Shown in pieces: positions 8,195 to 16,638 of a stretch of 64,000 nt of DNA. The notes beneath the pieces are model-generated. The model was given only the letters and a program-made list of their open reading frames with translations. It searched no databases and was not told the DNA's origin. The DNA lies in NCBI GenBank assembly GCA_900468535.1, contig UBTY01000012.1, positions 186,001 through 250,000 on the forward strand, read 5' to 3'. Each line of letters begins with the position of its first letter. The stretch's first letter is position 1. This DNA is from Hyphomicrobiales bacterium. Lineage in GTDB: Bacteria > Pseudomonadota > Alphaproteobacteria > Rhizobiales > Rhizobiaceae. The position numbers were made by a program, and so were the translations under genes.

Positions 8195-9067
8195 TTAGGA
8201 TGGCGTTCGCTGGCTCGGCAAGGCGCAGCGCTTGCCGCAGCTCGGGATGCCCGGCAGCATGTAACGCAGGCAGCAGATCTTGCGCCTGGCGACACGTTCT
8301 CCCTCATCCTCGACGTAGTGCACGCAGCCACAGAACGGATTGACGCCCCCATCGGGCAGGCAGCCGCGAATGAAAAGCGGTAGGTCGTTCTCCATCGACT
8401 TGTCCGCTGACGTCAGTCGCATGACATAGTCGACGTAGACGGCGGCATTGTTCCAGCAGAGCTTGGCTGAAAGCCCGCAACCTTTCAATCTCGCGACCGT
8501 CTCGCTCAGATGTGTCTCCATCAAATCTGAGACACTCTCGAAGCTGTCGTCTGTGGCCGGGCATGTCGTTCCCCTGTGCGGAACGCCGAAAGCCCGCGGC
8601 AATCCATCCGCATGCAGCGCAATCGTCATCCTGCGGAAGTCGACCGGCAGCGACTGGTTGGCGAGCCGCCGCGCCAGGAGATAGGGAATGGTCAGGCCGG
8701 AAAAATAATAGAGCGACCACATCGAAACGACCGCACGCCGATCGGTGCCGTTACTCTTGGCCATATACCGCTCGATGGCATGCTCGAATTCGCCACCGGC
8801 CGCGAAGAAGGTGGGTAGCGGAATGCCGTCAGGCAGGTCCGCAGACAGCATCATGCGTTCCTGGCACCAGGCATGGTCGCCGACGAATGCCGGCGAGAGG
8901 CCGACAGGTTCGCTCTCCATGGGCATGATATGTCGGGCAGCGCTCGCCATCAGTGCGCAGTCACGCAGGACCCGGCGACGGCGAGCCCCTCGGCTGGCTG
9001 CAGTTCGCGCCGCTGTCTCGACAGCTTGTTGCTTGTCTGATTTTCCATCGGTCGATACGCCGTACAT
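8195..9067 (-). CDS. fhuF: FhuF-like ferric siderophore reductase
   Basis: Predicted cytosolic [2Fe-2S] reductase that releases iron from imported hydroxamate siderophores. The C-terminus has the FhuF cysteine cluster: Cys265, Cys266, Cys277 and Cys281. This is CC-x10-C-x3-C, one residue longer between the last two cysteines than the E. coli arrangement as I remember it. The central region (VSMWSLYYFSGLTIPYLL) matches the FhuF fold. The length is 290 aa from 9067; a later Met at 8950 would give 251 aa, so the start is uncertain. No siderophore transporter or synthesis genes are adjacent, so it must serve receptors encoded elsewhere. Confidence 0.82.
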   Translation of the reverse strand: MYGVSTDGKSDKQQAVETAARTAASRGARRRRVLRDCALMASAARHIMPMESEPVGLSPAFVGDHAWCQERMMLSADLPDGIPLPTFFAAGGEFEHAIERYMAKSNGTDRRAVVSMWSLYYFSGLTIPYLLARRLANQSLPVDFRRMTIALHADGLPRAFGVPHRGTTCPATDDSFESVSDLMETHLSETVARLKGCGLSAKLCWNNAAVYVDYVMRLTSADKSMENDLPLFIRGCLPDGGVNPFCGCVHYVEDEGERVARRKICCLRYMLPGIPSCGKRCALPSQRTPS

Positions 9068-9169
9068 CTCAGATATGCAGAGTTAAATACTCAAGAAATG
9101 CGGGCATTGGAATAGGAAATGATGACTTTTCTATTCCACTTTCTTCTGTTGCCTTCTGCGGCCGGGACG

Positions 9170-10054
9170 TCAGCCTTTTGCCTCCGTCAGCAGCCAGCGG
9201 CGAAACGCGGCGGCAGCCGGTCGCTCGAGCGCAGGCCCAGGATAGACAAGGTGAAATGCAAGCCGGCTGGCTACGCCGATCGGGAAGGGAGCGACGAGCG
9301 CGCCGTCTCTAAGCTCCGCCTCCACGAAGGATCGCCGCATCAGCGCAAATCCGTGCCCGGCCTTCATCGCGTCATAGGCGCCGTTGCCGTGCATGAAGAT
9401 CGGTCCGCGCGAGGGATCGACTGCGCTCGCTCCGGCAGCCTCCAGCCAGAGCTGCCAGTCATGACGATAGACATCATGGATTAGCTGGAAGCTGGCAAGC
9501 GCATTGGGGGCTGGCTTCTCTCCAAGCTCGGCGGCAAGCGCCGGCGTGCAGACCGGCACCAGCTCATCATCAACGAGGCGTTCGCTGACGAGCCCTTCAT
9601 AGCCGCCAAGCCCGTGACGGATCGCGAGGTCGATACCATCACGCCGGAAATCGAGGACGCGGTGCGACGCGCTGATGCGAACGTCGATCTCCGGATGCAG
9701 GGTCTCGAAGCGACCGAGCCTCGGCACCAGCCAATAGGTGGCAAACCCCGCCGTGCAGGTCACGTTGAGAACGGCGCCGCGTCCGCGTGCCGTAATCGCC
9801 GCCGTCGCTTCCCTGACCAGGCGGAAGGCCGCTCTGAGCGTCGAAAAATAATCCGCTCCCTCTGCCGTCAAATCCAGCGCACGGGTCTTTCGTTCGAAAA
9901 GCTTGACGCCGAGCGACGCTTCCAGATCGCGGATCTGCAGGCTGACGGCGCCCGGCGTGACATTGAGCTCTCTTGCAGCCAGTGTCATGCTGAGATGCCG
10001 GGCGGCGGCTTCGAAGGCGCGAAGCGCCGAAAGGGAGGGGAGATAATCGCTCAT
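9170..10054 (-). CDS. LysR-type transcriptional regulator (GcvA-like)
   Basis: 294 aa. The N-terminal winged HTH covers residues 5-64 (SALRAFEAAARHLSMTLAA, then LNVTPGAVSLQI). A type-2 periplasmic-binding-like effector domain spans about 90-290 with the GcvA-subfamily pattern FATYWLVPRL and DLAIRHGLG. It is transcribed divergently from an EamA-family exporter 214 bp away, which is probably its target; the shared intergenic region would hold the operator, though I could not define a clear T-N11-A palindrome. The inducer is unknown. Confidence 0.9.
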   Translation of the reverse strand: MSDYLPSLSALRAFEAAARHLSMTLAARELNVTPGAVSLQIRDLEASLGVKLFERKTRALDLTAEGADYFSTLRAAFRLVREATAAITARGRGAVLNVTCTAGFATYWLVPRLGRFETLHPEIDVRISASHRVLDFRRDGIDLAIRHGLGGYEGLVSERLVDDELVPVCTPALAAELGEKPAPNALASFQLIHDVYRHDWQLWLEAAGASAVDPSRGPIFMHGNGAYDAMKAGHGFALMRRSFVEAELRDGALVAPFPIGVASRLAFHLVYPGPALERPAAAAFRRWLLTEAKG

Positions 10055-10268
10055 GGTTTAACTCAGCTATATCATGGACCGAGAAAGACTCGTTTGTCGC
10101 ACAGGCGGCGTAGCAATAATATCAGCATGAAAGCTCACCTTGAAGCCGCTTCGCGCTGGTGGATGAGCGAGAATAAATCGGACATGGCGATATCGTCGCC
10201 GCGCAACAATCGGGTGGCGGCAGGCTGCGATGGCATGTAGGCCATAGGCAGGCTGACGAAGGGAGAGA

Positions 10269-11189
10269 ATGATGCAGCAAAAACAGATGGGCTTTGCCGA
10301 ATGGGGAATGTTGCTGGTGCTCTCCCTGCTATGGGGCGGCTCCTTCCTCTTCAACGGCATTCTGGTAAAGACGCTGCCGCCGTTCACCATCGTCACCGGT
10401 CGGGTTCTGATCGCGGCACTTGCGCTGAACGTGATTGTCAGGGCGACGGGCCATGTCATGCCGCGCGATGCTAAGTCCTGGGCAGCCTTCTTCGGCATGG
10501 GCATCCTGAACAACATGATCCCGTTCTGCCTCATCGTCTGGGGTCAGACCCATATTGCGAGCGGCCTTGCCTCCATCCTGAACGCCACGACGCCGCTCTT
10601 CGGTGTCGTCGTCGCGCACTTCCTCACCGCCGATGAAAAGATGACCGGCAACCGTCTGCTCGGCGTTCTCGTCGGCTTTGCCGGCGTTGCCTACATGATC
10701 GGTTTCGATGTGCTGCGTGACCTCGGCTCGAACGTGCTGGCACAGCTCGCCGTGCTCGGCGCTGCGCTGTCCTACGCCTTTGCAGGCATCTTCGGCCGCC
10801 GTTTCCGCCAGATGGGAATGGCGCCGCTCATCCCTGCGGCAGGGCAGGTCACCGCCTCGACCGTGCTGATGCTGCCGATCGCTCTTGTCGTCGATCAGCC
10901 TTGGACGTTGGCCGCGCCGTCAACGGAAACCTGGATCGCGCTGCTGGGCTTGGCCCTGTTGTCGACCGCGATCGCCTATGTGCTGTTCTTCCGCATTCTG
11001 GCGACCGCAGGCGCGACGAACCTGATGCTGGTCACCTTCCTGATCCCGGTCAGCGCCATCCTGCTTGGCGCGGTCATTCTAGGCGAACAACTGCAGGCCA
11101 AGCATCTGATCGGCATGGCAATGATTGCAGTCGGATTGGCGGCGATAGACGGCCGCTTGTTCTCGCGTTGGCGCGGACGGGTGGCTTGA
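10269..11189 (+). CDS. EamA/DMT-family transporter
   Basis: Inner-membrane drug/metabolite transporter of 306 aa with ten predicted membrane helices in two EamA repeats. The first helix contains VLSLLWGGSFLFNGI, and the second repeat starts near residue 155 (LAQLAVLGAALSYAFAGIFGRRF). A conserved loop TTPLFGVVVAHF closes repeat one, and the protein ends in a basic cytoplasmic tail. It is divergent from the LysR gene, suggesting regulated export of an amino acid or small metabolite. ATG 10269 follows a GGGAGAG site. The substrate is not predictable. Confidence 0.9.
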   Translation: MMQQKQMGFAEWGMLLVLSLLWGGSFLFNGILVKTLPPFTIVTGRVLIAALALNVIVRATGHVMPRDAKSWAAFFGMGILNNMIPFCLIVWGQTHIASGLASILNATTPLFGVVVAHFLTADEKMTGNRLLGVLVGFAGVAYMIGFDVLRDLGSNVLAQLAVLGAALSYAFAGIFGRRFRQMGMAPLIPAAGQVTASTVLMLPIALVVDQPWTLAAPSTETWIALLGLALLSTAIAYVLFFRILATAGATNLMLVTFLIPVSAILLGAVILGEQLQAKHLIGMAMIAVGLAAIDGRLFSRWRGRVA

Positions 11190-11248
11190 GGGAGAGATTG
11201 CAAAGCCCCGTGGTAGCCACTATCTCGAATGCCGGGATAGGGGGCGAG

Positions 11249-11719
11249 ATGAACCAGCAGGCAAGCAATACGATCAGGATCAAGCGTGCATCGGGCGATG
11301 ATATCGACGTGTGGGCGAAGCTTCGCGCGGCCTTGTGGTCGGACCAGTCGAAGGACGAGCATGCCGCGGAACTGCGGCGGCTCATCGACGAGGACAGTGC
11401 CGATTTCCGCTGCTTTCTGGCCTTTTCACCGGATGGCAGTGCGATCGGGTTCGCCGAAGCCTGCCTTCGGCGTGACTATGTCAACGGTTGCAGGTCGTCG
11501 CCGGTTCTTTTCCTCGAGGGTATCTATGTCGAGGAAGCCTCACGGCGGGCGGGTATCGGGCGGGCCTTGCTTGAGGCCGTTCGCGGCTTCGGCACTGCGT
11601 CCGGCTGTACGGAATTCGCCTCCGATGCGCTTCTGGACAATATCGACAGCCATCGTTTCCACGCCGCACTCGGCTTCGAGGAAACCCAGCGCGTCGTCTA
11701 TTTCAGGCAGCCGCTTTAG
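11249..11719 (+). CDS. AAC(6')-type aminoglycoside N-acetyltransferase-like GNAT protein
   Basis: A 156-aa GNAT protein whose C-terminal half closely resembles chromosomal AAC(6')-I enzymes: DYVNGCRSSPV, FLEGIYV, an RRAGIGRAL acetyl-CoA loop, FASDALLDN, and ALGFEETQRVVYF. Members acetylate the 6'-amino group of aminoglycosides, though chromosomal copies may have another natural substrate. The start ATG 11249 has a GGGGCGAG site; the frame is open further upstream within the EamA gene. It lies 59 bp after the EamA gene and converges directly on hemW with no spacer (stop at 11719, hemW stop at 11720). Resistance activity is inference from similarity recalled from memory. Confidence 0.8.
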   Translation: MNQQASNTIRIKRASGDDIDVWAKLRAALWSDQSKDEHAAELRRLIDEDSADFRCFLAFSPDGSAIGFAEACLRRDYVNGCRSSPVLFLEGIYVEEASRRAGIGRALLEAVRGFGTASGCTEFASDALLDNIDSHRFHAALGFEETQRVVYFRQPL

Positions 11720-12922
11720 CTAACAGGCGAGATCGGCGACCACGGAATCGAGGATCAGCATGCCTGACGGCGTGCAGCGAAGCCGGGAATTGCCGATCCG
11801 CTCGATGAAGCCATGCTCCAGCAGGAACTCCTCCCGCTTCGGGTCGGGATCGCGGCCCGAAAGCTGCTGCCAGCGGGCGAGATCGACGCCTTCCTTCAGG
11901 CGCAGCCCCATCAGCAACAGTTCGTCCGCCTGCTCATCGTAGCCAAGCTGTTCCTGGTCGAGCATGCCGTGCCCGTCGCGCTCGACGAGCTCGAGCCAGC
12001 TTTCCGGCTTGCGCTCCGTCGCGGTCGCGATCTTCATCGAGCCGCGCGTCAGTCGTCCGTGAGCACCGGGGCCGATGCCGGCATAGTCGCCATAGCGCCA
12101 ATAGGTCAGGTTGTGGCGGCTCTCCGCGCCCGGGCGGGCGTGGTTCGATACCTCATACGCAGGCAGCCCTTCGCGGGCGGTGATCTCCTGCGTTGCCTCA
12201 TAGAGCAGCGCCGACTGATCGCCATCCGGAACGATAAGCTTGCCGGCCTTGTGGAGGCCGAAGAACGGCGTGCCCTCTTCGATCGTCAGCTGATAGAGCG
12301 AGAGGTGATCGACCGCGTAGGAGATCGCCTCCTTCAGCTCACGTTCCCACTCCTCGACCGTCTGGTTCGGGCGGGCGTAGATCAGGTCGAAGGACATGCG
12401 CGGGAAGATGTCGCGCGCGAGCTTGATCGCTTTCAGCGCATCGGCAACGTCGTGCAGCCGCCCGAGAAATTTCAGATCTCGATCGTTGAGCGCCTGGACG
12501 CCGAGCGAGACGCGGTTGACGCCGGCGGCGCGATAGCCGCGGAAACGCTCCGCCTCGACGCTGGAGGGGTTCGCCTCCATGGTGATCTCGATACCATCTG
12601 GCATATGCCAGTGCTTGCCGATGCCGTCGAGAATGGCGGCAACCGTCGAGGGGTTCATTAGCGATGGCGTGCCGCCGCCGAGAAAGACGCTCGTGACGGT
12701 CTTCGGTCCGCTCAGTTGGCGCACCGTAGCCATCTCCCTGAGGAAGGCTGCCGTGAAGCGCTCCTGATCCACCGGCTGGTGGCGGACATGGCTGTTGAAG
12801 TCGCAATAGGGGCACTTGGCGGCACAGAACGGCCAATGCACGTAGACGCCGAAGCCGGGTTCACCGGTATCGGGCAGAAGGGCCGCATAGCGCGTCAGGT
12901 TAGGCTGTTCCAAAGTGTCCAC
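11720..12922 (-). CDS. hemW: Radical SAM heme chaperone HemW
   Basis: 400-aa radical-SAM protein of the HemN-like group. The iron-sulfur motif CAAKCPYC (Cys33, Cys37, Cys40) sits in the characteristic VYVHWPFC context. HemW-type features follow: FLGGGTPSLM near residue 82, EANPSS near 115, and a C-terminal winged domain (RLKEGVDLARW). HemW lacks the N-terminal extension of true coproporphyrinogen dehydrogenases and is thought to deliver heme to target proteins. It is the last gene of the rph-VOC-rdgB-hemW operon, 8 bp after rdgB. Older annotations call it a HemN-like oxidase. Confidence 0.93.
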   Translation of the reverse strand: MDTLEQPNLTRYAALLPDTGEPGFGVYVHWPFCAAKCPYCDFNSHVRHQPVDQERFTAAFLREMATVRQLSGPKTVTSVFLGGGTPSLMNPSTVAAILDGIGKHWHMPDGIEITMEANPSSVEAERFRGYRAAGVNRVSLGVQALNDRDLKFLGRLHDVADALKAIKLARDIFPRMSFDLIYARPNQTVEEWERELKEAISYAVDHLSLYQLTIEEGTPFFGLHKAGKLIVPDGDQSALLYEATQEITAREGLPAYEVSNHARPGAESRHNLTYWRYGDYAGIGPGAHGRLTRGSMKIATATERKPESWLELVERDGHGMLDQEQLGYDEQADELLLMGLRLKEGVDLARWQQLSGRDPDPKREEFLLEHGFIERIGNSRLRCTPSGMLILDSVVADLAC

Positions 12923-12930
12923 GTTCGCCC

Positions 12931-13575
12931 TTAGGCTTCCAGGCAGGTTTCGACGAAAATCTTGAATGCGCGGGCGCGGTGCGACAGGGCTTCTGCGTCG
13001 CCCGGCTTCCAGCCGTGCTTTTCTTCCGCGCTCATCTCGCCAAAGGTAGTCTCATAGCCCTCGGGTTGAAAGACCGGATCGTAACCAAAGCCCTGGCTTC
13101 CGCGTGGCGGCCAGACGACAGCGCCCTCGACTTCGCCCCGGAAGAGCTCGGTGTGACCATCAGGCCAGGCGAGGCAAAGCACACTGACGAAGCGCGCCGT
13201 GCGTTGCTCGAGCTTCGAAGCGCCAGCCTTTTCCAGAGCCGCCTCGACCTTCTCCATCGCCATCACGAAGTCGCGGGTGCCGTCGGCCTTTTCGGCCCAG
13301 TTGGCAGTGTAGACGCCGGGATCGCCGCCAAGGGCGTCAATGACGAGACCGGAATCATCCGACAGCGCCGGCAGGCCGGAAGCCTCCGCCGACGCCAGCG
13401 CCTTGATCTTTGCGTTTTCCTCGAAGGTCGTCCCGGTTTCGTCGGGCTCGACGAAATTCAGTTCGGCGGCCGACTTCGCGGTGAAGCCGAGCGGTCCGAT
13501 CAGGTCCTGGATCTCGCGGATCTTGCCGGCATTGTGGCTGGCAACGACGATGGTCTTGGTTTCAAGCTTGCGCAT
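12931..13575 (-). CDS. rdgB: XTP/dITP diphosphatase (RdgB/HAM1)
   Basis: House-cleaning enzyme that hydrolyses non-canonical purine nucleotides such as ITP and XTP to monophosphates. It is 214 aa. The substrate-binding start [12 protein letters not shown] is at residues 9-20; the metal-binding ALSDDSGL motif is near residue 70, followed by [22 protein letters not shown] and the closing SHRARAF are also present. The start ATG 13575 has AGGA 8 bases upstream; the longer open frame to 13761 overlaps the preceding gene. It lies 7 bp after the VOC gene and 8 bp before hemW, so co-transcription is clear. Confidence 0.95.
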   Translation of the reverse strand: MRKLETKTIVVASHNAGKIREIQDLIGPLGFTAKSAAELNFVEPDETGTTFEENAKIKALASAEASGLPALSDDSGLVIDALGGDPGVYTANWAEKADGTRDFVMAMEKVEAALEKAGASKLEQRTARFVSVLCLAWPDGHTELFRGEVEGAVVWPPRGSQGFGYDPVFQPEGYETTFGEMSAEEKHGWKPGDAEALSHRARAFKIFVETCLEA

Positions 13576-13582
13576 GGTGGTC

Positions 13583-13999
13583 CTATTCGATGCCCCAGAT
13601 CCGGGCTTCAGCACATTCGAGGCTGTTGCCCGCGGGGTCGCGGAAATAGATCGATCGGCCGCCTTGCGGCCAGGTGACTTCGGACTCGATGGCAACGCCC
13701 GCGGACTTGAGCCGGCCGGCCATCGCATCGAGATTTTCGCCGGAGACGCGGAAGCAGGCATGTCCCGAACCAGTTGTTCCGTGCGGCGGTACCTGCAGGG
13801 AGCCGGGTGCGGGCGGCTTGATCGTTTCCTTGGGATTGAAGATCAGCAGCACGCCTGCACCGCAGCGAAAGAAGACATGCCGGTCACCGCTCCGCGAAAT
13901 CTTCGCAAGACCGAGAATGCCTTCGTAGAAGGCTTCGGCCTTGTCGAGATCGTCAGCATAGAGCGCCGTCTCCAGCATGCCCTCCAGCACGTCATTCAT
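13583..13999 (-). CDS. VOC-family (glyoxalase/bleomycin resistance-like) protein
   Basis: 138 aa, one vicinal-oxygen-chelate domain with two beta-alpha-beta-beta-beta repeats ([23 protein letters not shown] and [19 protein letters not shown]). It ends with the usual [13 protein letters not shown] metal-ligand strand. The potential metal ligands include the central His and the final Glu. Function is unknown: the family covers lyases, dioxygenases and resistance proteins. The start codon overlaps the stop of rph by four bases (ATGA), so it is translationally coupled to rph and lies directly before rdgB. That placement hints at a housekeeping or metabolite-repair role, which is inference. Confidence 0.85.
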   Translation of the reverse strand: MNDVLEGMLETALYADDLDKAEAFYEGILGLAKISRSGDRHVFFRCGAGVLLIFNPKETIKPPAPGSLQVPPHGTTGSGHACFRVSGENLDAMAGRLKSAGVAIESEVTWPQGGRSIYFRDPAGNSLECAEARIWGIE

Positions 14000-14715
14000 C
14001 CGGCGATGGCCTGCTTCTGCATGGCGACGAGTTCGGCTATACCGCCCTTGGCGAGCGCCATCAGCGATGCGAACTCCTCGTCGGTGAAGGGCGTGCCCTC
14101 AGCCGTGCCCTGGATCTCGACGATGCCGCCGGTGCCCGTCATCACGAAGTTGGCGTCGGTCTCGGCCGAGGAATCCTCGAGGTAGTCGAGATCGAGAACC
14201 GGCTGGTTGGCGAAGATACCGCAGGAAATCGCCGCGACATGGTCCTTCAGCACCCGCTCGACCTTGAGCATGTTGCGGCTTTCCATCCACTTCAGGCAGT
14301 CGTAGAGCGCAATCCACGCGCCGGTGATCGACGCCGTACGCGTTCCGCCGTCCGCCTGAATGACGTCGCAGTCGAGCGTGATCTGGCGTTCGCCAAGTTC
14401 CTTGAGATCGACGACGGCGCGCAGCGAACGGCCGATCAGACGCTGGATTTCCTGGGTGCGGCCACCCTGCTTTCCGGCCGCGGCCTCGCGCTTCATGCGG
14501 TCGCCGGTCGCGCGCGGCAGCATGCCGTATTCAGCCGTGACCCAGCCCTTGCCGGTGTTGCGCAGCCATGCCGGCGGCTTTTCCTCGATGCTAGCCGTGC
14601 ACAGCACATGCGTATCGCCGAACTTCACCAGACAGGAGCCTTCCGCGTGCTTGGAAAAGTTGCGCTCGAACGAGACCTTGCGCATCTGGTCGGTTTTTCT
14701 GCCTGAGGGCCGCAT
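13996..14715 (-). CDS. rph: Ribonuclease PH
   Basis: Phosphorolytic 3'-5' exoribonuclease that trims tRNA 3' ends; 239 aa, standard length. It begins with the typical MRPSGR and shows [40 protein letters not shown], and the phosphate-site region [22 protein letters not shown] 14715 was chosen because it has AGGAG just upstream and matches family N-termini; an in-frame start at 14763 would add 16 residues. It is divergent from hrcA across 176 bp, an arrangement common in alphaproteobacteria. Confidence 0.97.
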   Translation of the reverse strand: MRPSGRKTDQMRKVSFERNFSKHAEGSCLVKFGDTHVLCTASIEEKPPAWLRNTGKGWVTAEYGMLPRATGDRMKREAAAGKQGGRTQEIQRLIGRSLRAVVDLKELGERQITLDCDVIQADGGTRTASITGAWIALYDCLKWMESRNMLKVERVLKDHVAAISCGIFANQPVLDLDYLEDSSAETDANFVMTGTGGIVEIQGTAEGTPFTDEEFASLMALAKGGIAELVAMQKQAIAG

Positions 14716-14826
14716 AGAATTCTCCTGAAGCATGATGCCGGGACGATGAACCATCTTGGACAAGTCATGCGTGCTTATGTTGTTGAGAGCTTCTACGATT
14801 GGCAGCGCTCATTTGCAATTTCCCTT

Positions 14827-14854
14827 TTGCCGCTGCTCTGAGATTGGCTATATT
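14827..14854 (+). promoter_or_regulatory. Possible sigma70 promoter of hrcA
   Basis: TTGCCG (14827-14832) and TATATT (14849-14854) are 16 bp apart, 37 bp before the hrcA start. No CIRCE operator (TTAGCACTC-N9-GAGTGCTAA) is visible here, so HrcA is probably not autoregulated at this site. Confidence 0.45.
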
Positions 14855-14891
14855 TTGTCGGATCATTGTCAGCACGGGTACACAAAGTTTC

Positions 14892-15980
14892 ATGGAGTTC
14901 AGATCGACGTCGGTTTCAGATGCCGTGGCTGCGCTGGATGAACGCTCCAAGGAAATCTTTCGCCGCATCGTAGAGGGCTATCTGGAAACGGGTGAGCCGC
15001 TCGGCTCCCGCAATCTGTCGCGGATTCTGCCGATGTCGCTGTCGCCAGCCTCCGTGCGCAACGTCATGAGCGATCTGGAGGAACTCGGGCTCATCTACTC
15101 TCCGCATGTGAGCGCCGGTCGCCTGCCGACGCAGATCGGGCTTCGCTTCTTTGTCGATGCCTTCATGCAGGTGGGGGATCTTTCCGCCGAGGACCGTGCC
15201 AACATCGACCGGCAGGTGCGCGCCGAAAGCCGCGACAATCCGATGGAACTGATGATGAACGAGGCGAGCCGAATGCTGTCGGGCATTTCGCGCGGTGCCG
15301 GTCTTGTCATTACCTCGAAAAGCGATCCGGTTCTCAAGCATGTCGAGTTCATCCGGCTTGAGCCGACCAAGGCGCTTGCCGTGCTCGTCGGTGATCACGA
15401 CCAGGTGGAAAACCGCATCATCGAGCTTCCGGCCGGCGTGACTTCGTCGCAGCTAACCGAGGCCGCCAATTTCCTCAATGCGCACATGACCGGCCAGACG
15501 CTGCCGGAACTGCGCAATCAGCTGAGTCGCCTGAAGGACTCGGTGCGCAGCGAGCTCGATACCTTGTCACAGGCGCTCGTCGAGCGCGGCGTCGCCGTCT
15601 GGTCCGGCAGCGCCGACGAAGGCAAGCCGGCGCAGCTCATCATTCGCGGTCGTGCCAATCTGCTGGAGGGTCTCGCCGGCGCGGACGATCTCGACCGCCT
15701 GCGCATGCTGTTCGACGACCTCGAGAAGAAGGACAGCCTGCTCGAGCTTCTCAATCTTGCCGAAAGCGGCCCGGGTGTGCGGATTTTCATCGGCTCGGAA
15801 AACAAACTTTTCTCGCTCTCCGGCTCGTCGCTGATCGTTGCGCCCTACCGCGATGACGACGACCGCATTGTCGGCGCCGTGGGGGTCATCGGCCCGACGC
15901 GGCTCAACTATTCGCGCATCGTCCCGATGGTCGATTACACCGCTCAGCTGATGACGCGCCTGTCACGGGGTACGAAGTAG
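14892..15980 (+). CDS. hrcA: Heat-inducible transcription repressor HrcA
   Basis: Repressor of groESL-type operons through CIRCE operators; 362 aa. The N-terminal winged helix covers residues 10-80, with LGSRNLSRILPMSLSPASVRNVMSDLEELGLI followed by the hallmark SPHVSAGRLPT. The GAF-like central domain and the C-terminal VGVIGPTRLNYSRIVPMVDY motif are complete. ATG 14892 gives the expected N-terminus but has a poor ribosome-binding site. It is next to grpE (with a GFA-family gene between on the other strand), forming the usual hrcA/grpE heat-shock neighbourhood. Confidence 0.96.
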   Translation: MEFRSTSVSDAVAALDERSKEIFRRIVEGYLETGEPLGSRNLSRILPMSLSPASVRNVMSDLEELGLIYSPHVSAGRLPTQIGLRFFVDAFMQVGDLSAEDRANIDRQVRAESRDNPMELMMNEASRMLSGISRGAGLVITSKSDPVLKHVEFIRLEPTKALAVLVGDHDQVENRIIELPAGVTSSQLTEAANFLNAHMTGQTLPELRNQLSRLKDSVRSELDTLSQALVERGVAVWSGSADEGKPAQLIIRGRANLLEGLAGADDLDRLRMLFDDLEKKDSLLELLNLAESGPGVRIFIGSENKLFSLSGSSLIVAPYRDDDDRIVGAVGVIGPTRLNYSRIVPMVDYTAQLMTRLSRGTK

Positions 15981-15984
15981 GCCG

Positions 15985-16419
15985 CTACTCCGGCAGCAGG
16001 TCGCCCGAACCGCCCATCTCAGCCGGCATGTCCTTGTACTTCGGCAGCCCGTCGCGGATCCGCAGCACGCTTTCCTGATAGTTCACATGCAATGCCGGGA
16101 CATACTTGAAGTCGGGCAAGAGTGCTGCGTAGACATCGGTAACGCCCCACGTCGGATGCTCGGTATAGAGATGTCCGCCGCATAGCTCGCAGAACTTTCG
16201 CACGCTTGTATCGGACTTCTGGTAGCCCTCGACATGTTCCCCGCCCTTGGTAACGCGGACAGACTGCGGCTGCCACAGCGTGAAGGCGTTGACCGGCCCC
16301 GCCGACCAATGCCGGCAGGAGGCGCAATGGCAATAGCCCATCGCCTCCGGCTCGCCGGTGGCGACAATCTCCACGGCACCGCAAAAGCAGCGCCCCGAAT
16401 AGCTCTTCTGATCGTTCAT
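15985..16419 (-). CDS. GFA-family (glutathione-dependent formaldehyde-activating-like) protein
   Basis: 144 aa with the Mss4-like zinc fold of the GFA family. Cysteine ligands are visible as GRCFCGAV (residues 9-16), CHCASCRHW (30-38) and CELCGGHLY (about 77-85). Characterised GFA proteins bind glutathione and zinc, but most members have no proven activity, so the formaldehyde function should not be assumed. It converges on hrcA with only 4 bp between stops and is inserted between hrcA and grpE. A palindromic TTTAG-N6-CTAAA motif lies 43 bp upstream of its start and could be its operator. Confidence 0.85.
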   Translation of the reverse strand: MNDQKSYSGRCFCGAVEIVATGEPEAMGYCHCASCRHWSAGPVNAFTLWQPQSVRVTKGGEHVEGYQKSDTSVRKFCELCGGHLYTEHPTWGVTDVYAALLPDFKYVPALHVNYQESVLRIRDGLPKYKDMPAEMGGSGDLLPE

Positions 16420-16461
16420 GGTGGCAGCTCCCTGACCGGAAAAGGTCGAAGCACGGGGATA

Positions 16462-16495
16462 TTTAGTTATCTCTAAAATAAAAGAACTTTAGCGG
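16462..16495. promoter_or_regulatory. Operator-like motif TTTAG-N6-CTAAA ... TTTAGCGG (copy 1)
   Basis: TTTAG (16462-16466) and CTAAA (16473-16477) are separated by 6 bases, followed 10 bases later by TTTAGCGG (16488-16495). The same arrangement occurs at 33921-33950. It sits between the divergent GFA gene and grpE. The regulator is unknown. Confidence 0.4.
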
Positions 16496-16570
16496 GAGCA
16501 AGTCAAGGCGGCTGATACCGGGGAAGTGGGCTCTGCCCAGCCAGCATCGCATGCTTTTCGGTCACGCAGA

Positions 16571-16599
16571 CTTGATTTTTGCCCGCCAAAGCTCGATAT
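16571..16599 (+). promoter_or_regulatory. RpoH (sigma32)-like promoter of grpE
   Basis: CTTG (16571-16574), then 17 bases, then CTCGATAT (16592-16599). The layout matches the heat-shock consensus CTTG-N17-CCCCATNT, with two mismatches in the -10, and has the same spacing as the hsp20 promoter at 18442. It ends 39 bp before the grpE start. Confidence 0.5.
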
Positions 16600-16638
16600 C
16601 GGGCACATCCTGAAAGACACCAATTACCGGAGAACGTC

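Noticed and set aside
14716..14891. CIRCE operator between rph and hrcA
   Set aside because: No TTAGCACTC / GAGTGCTAA pair was found.
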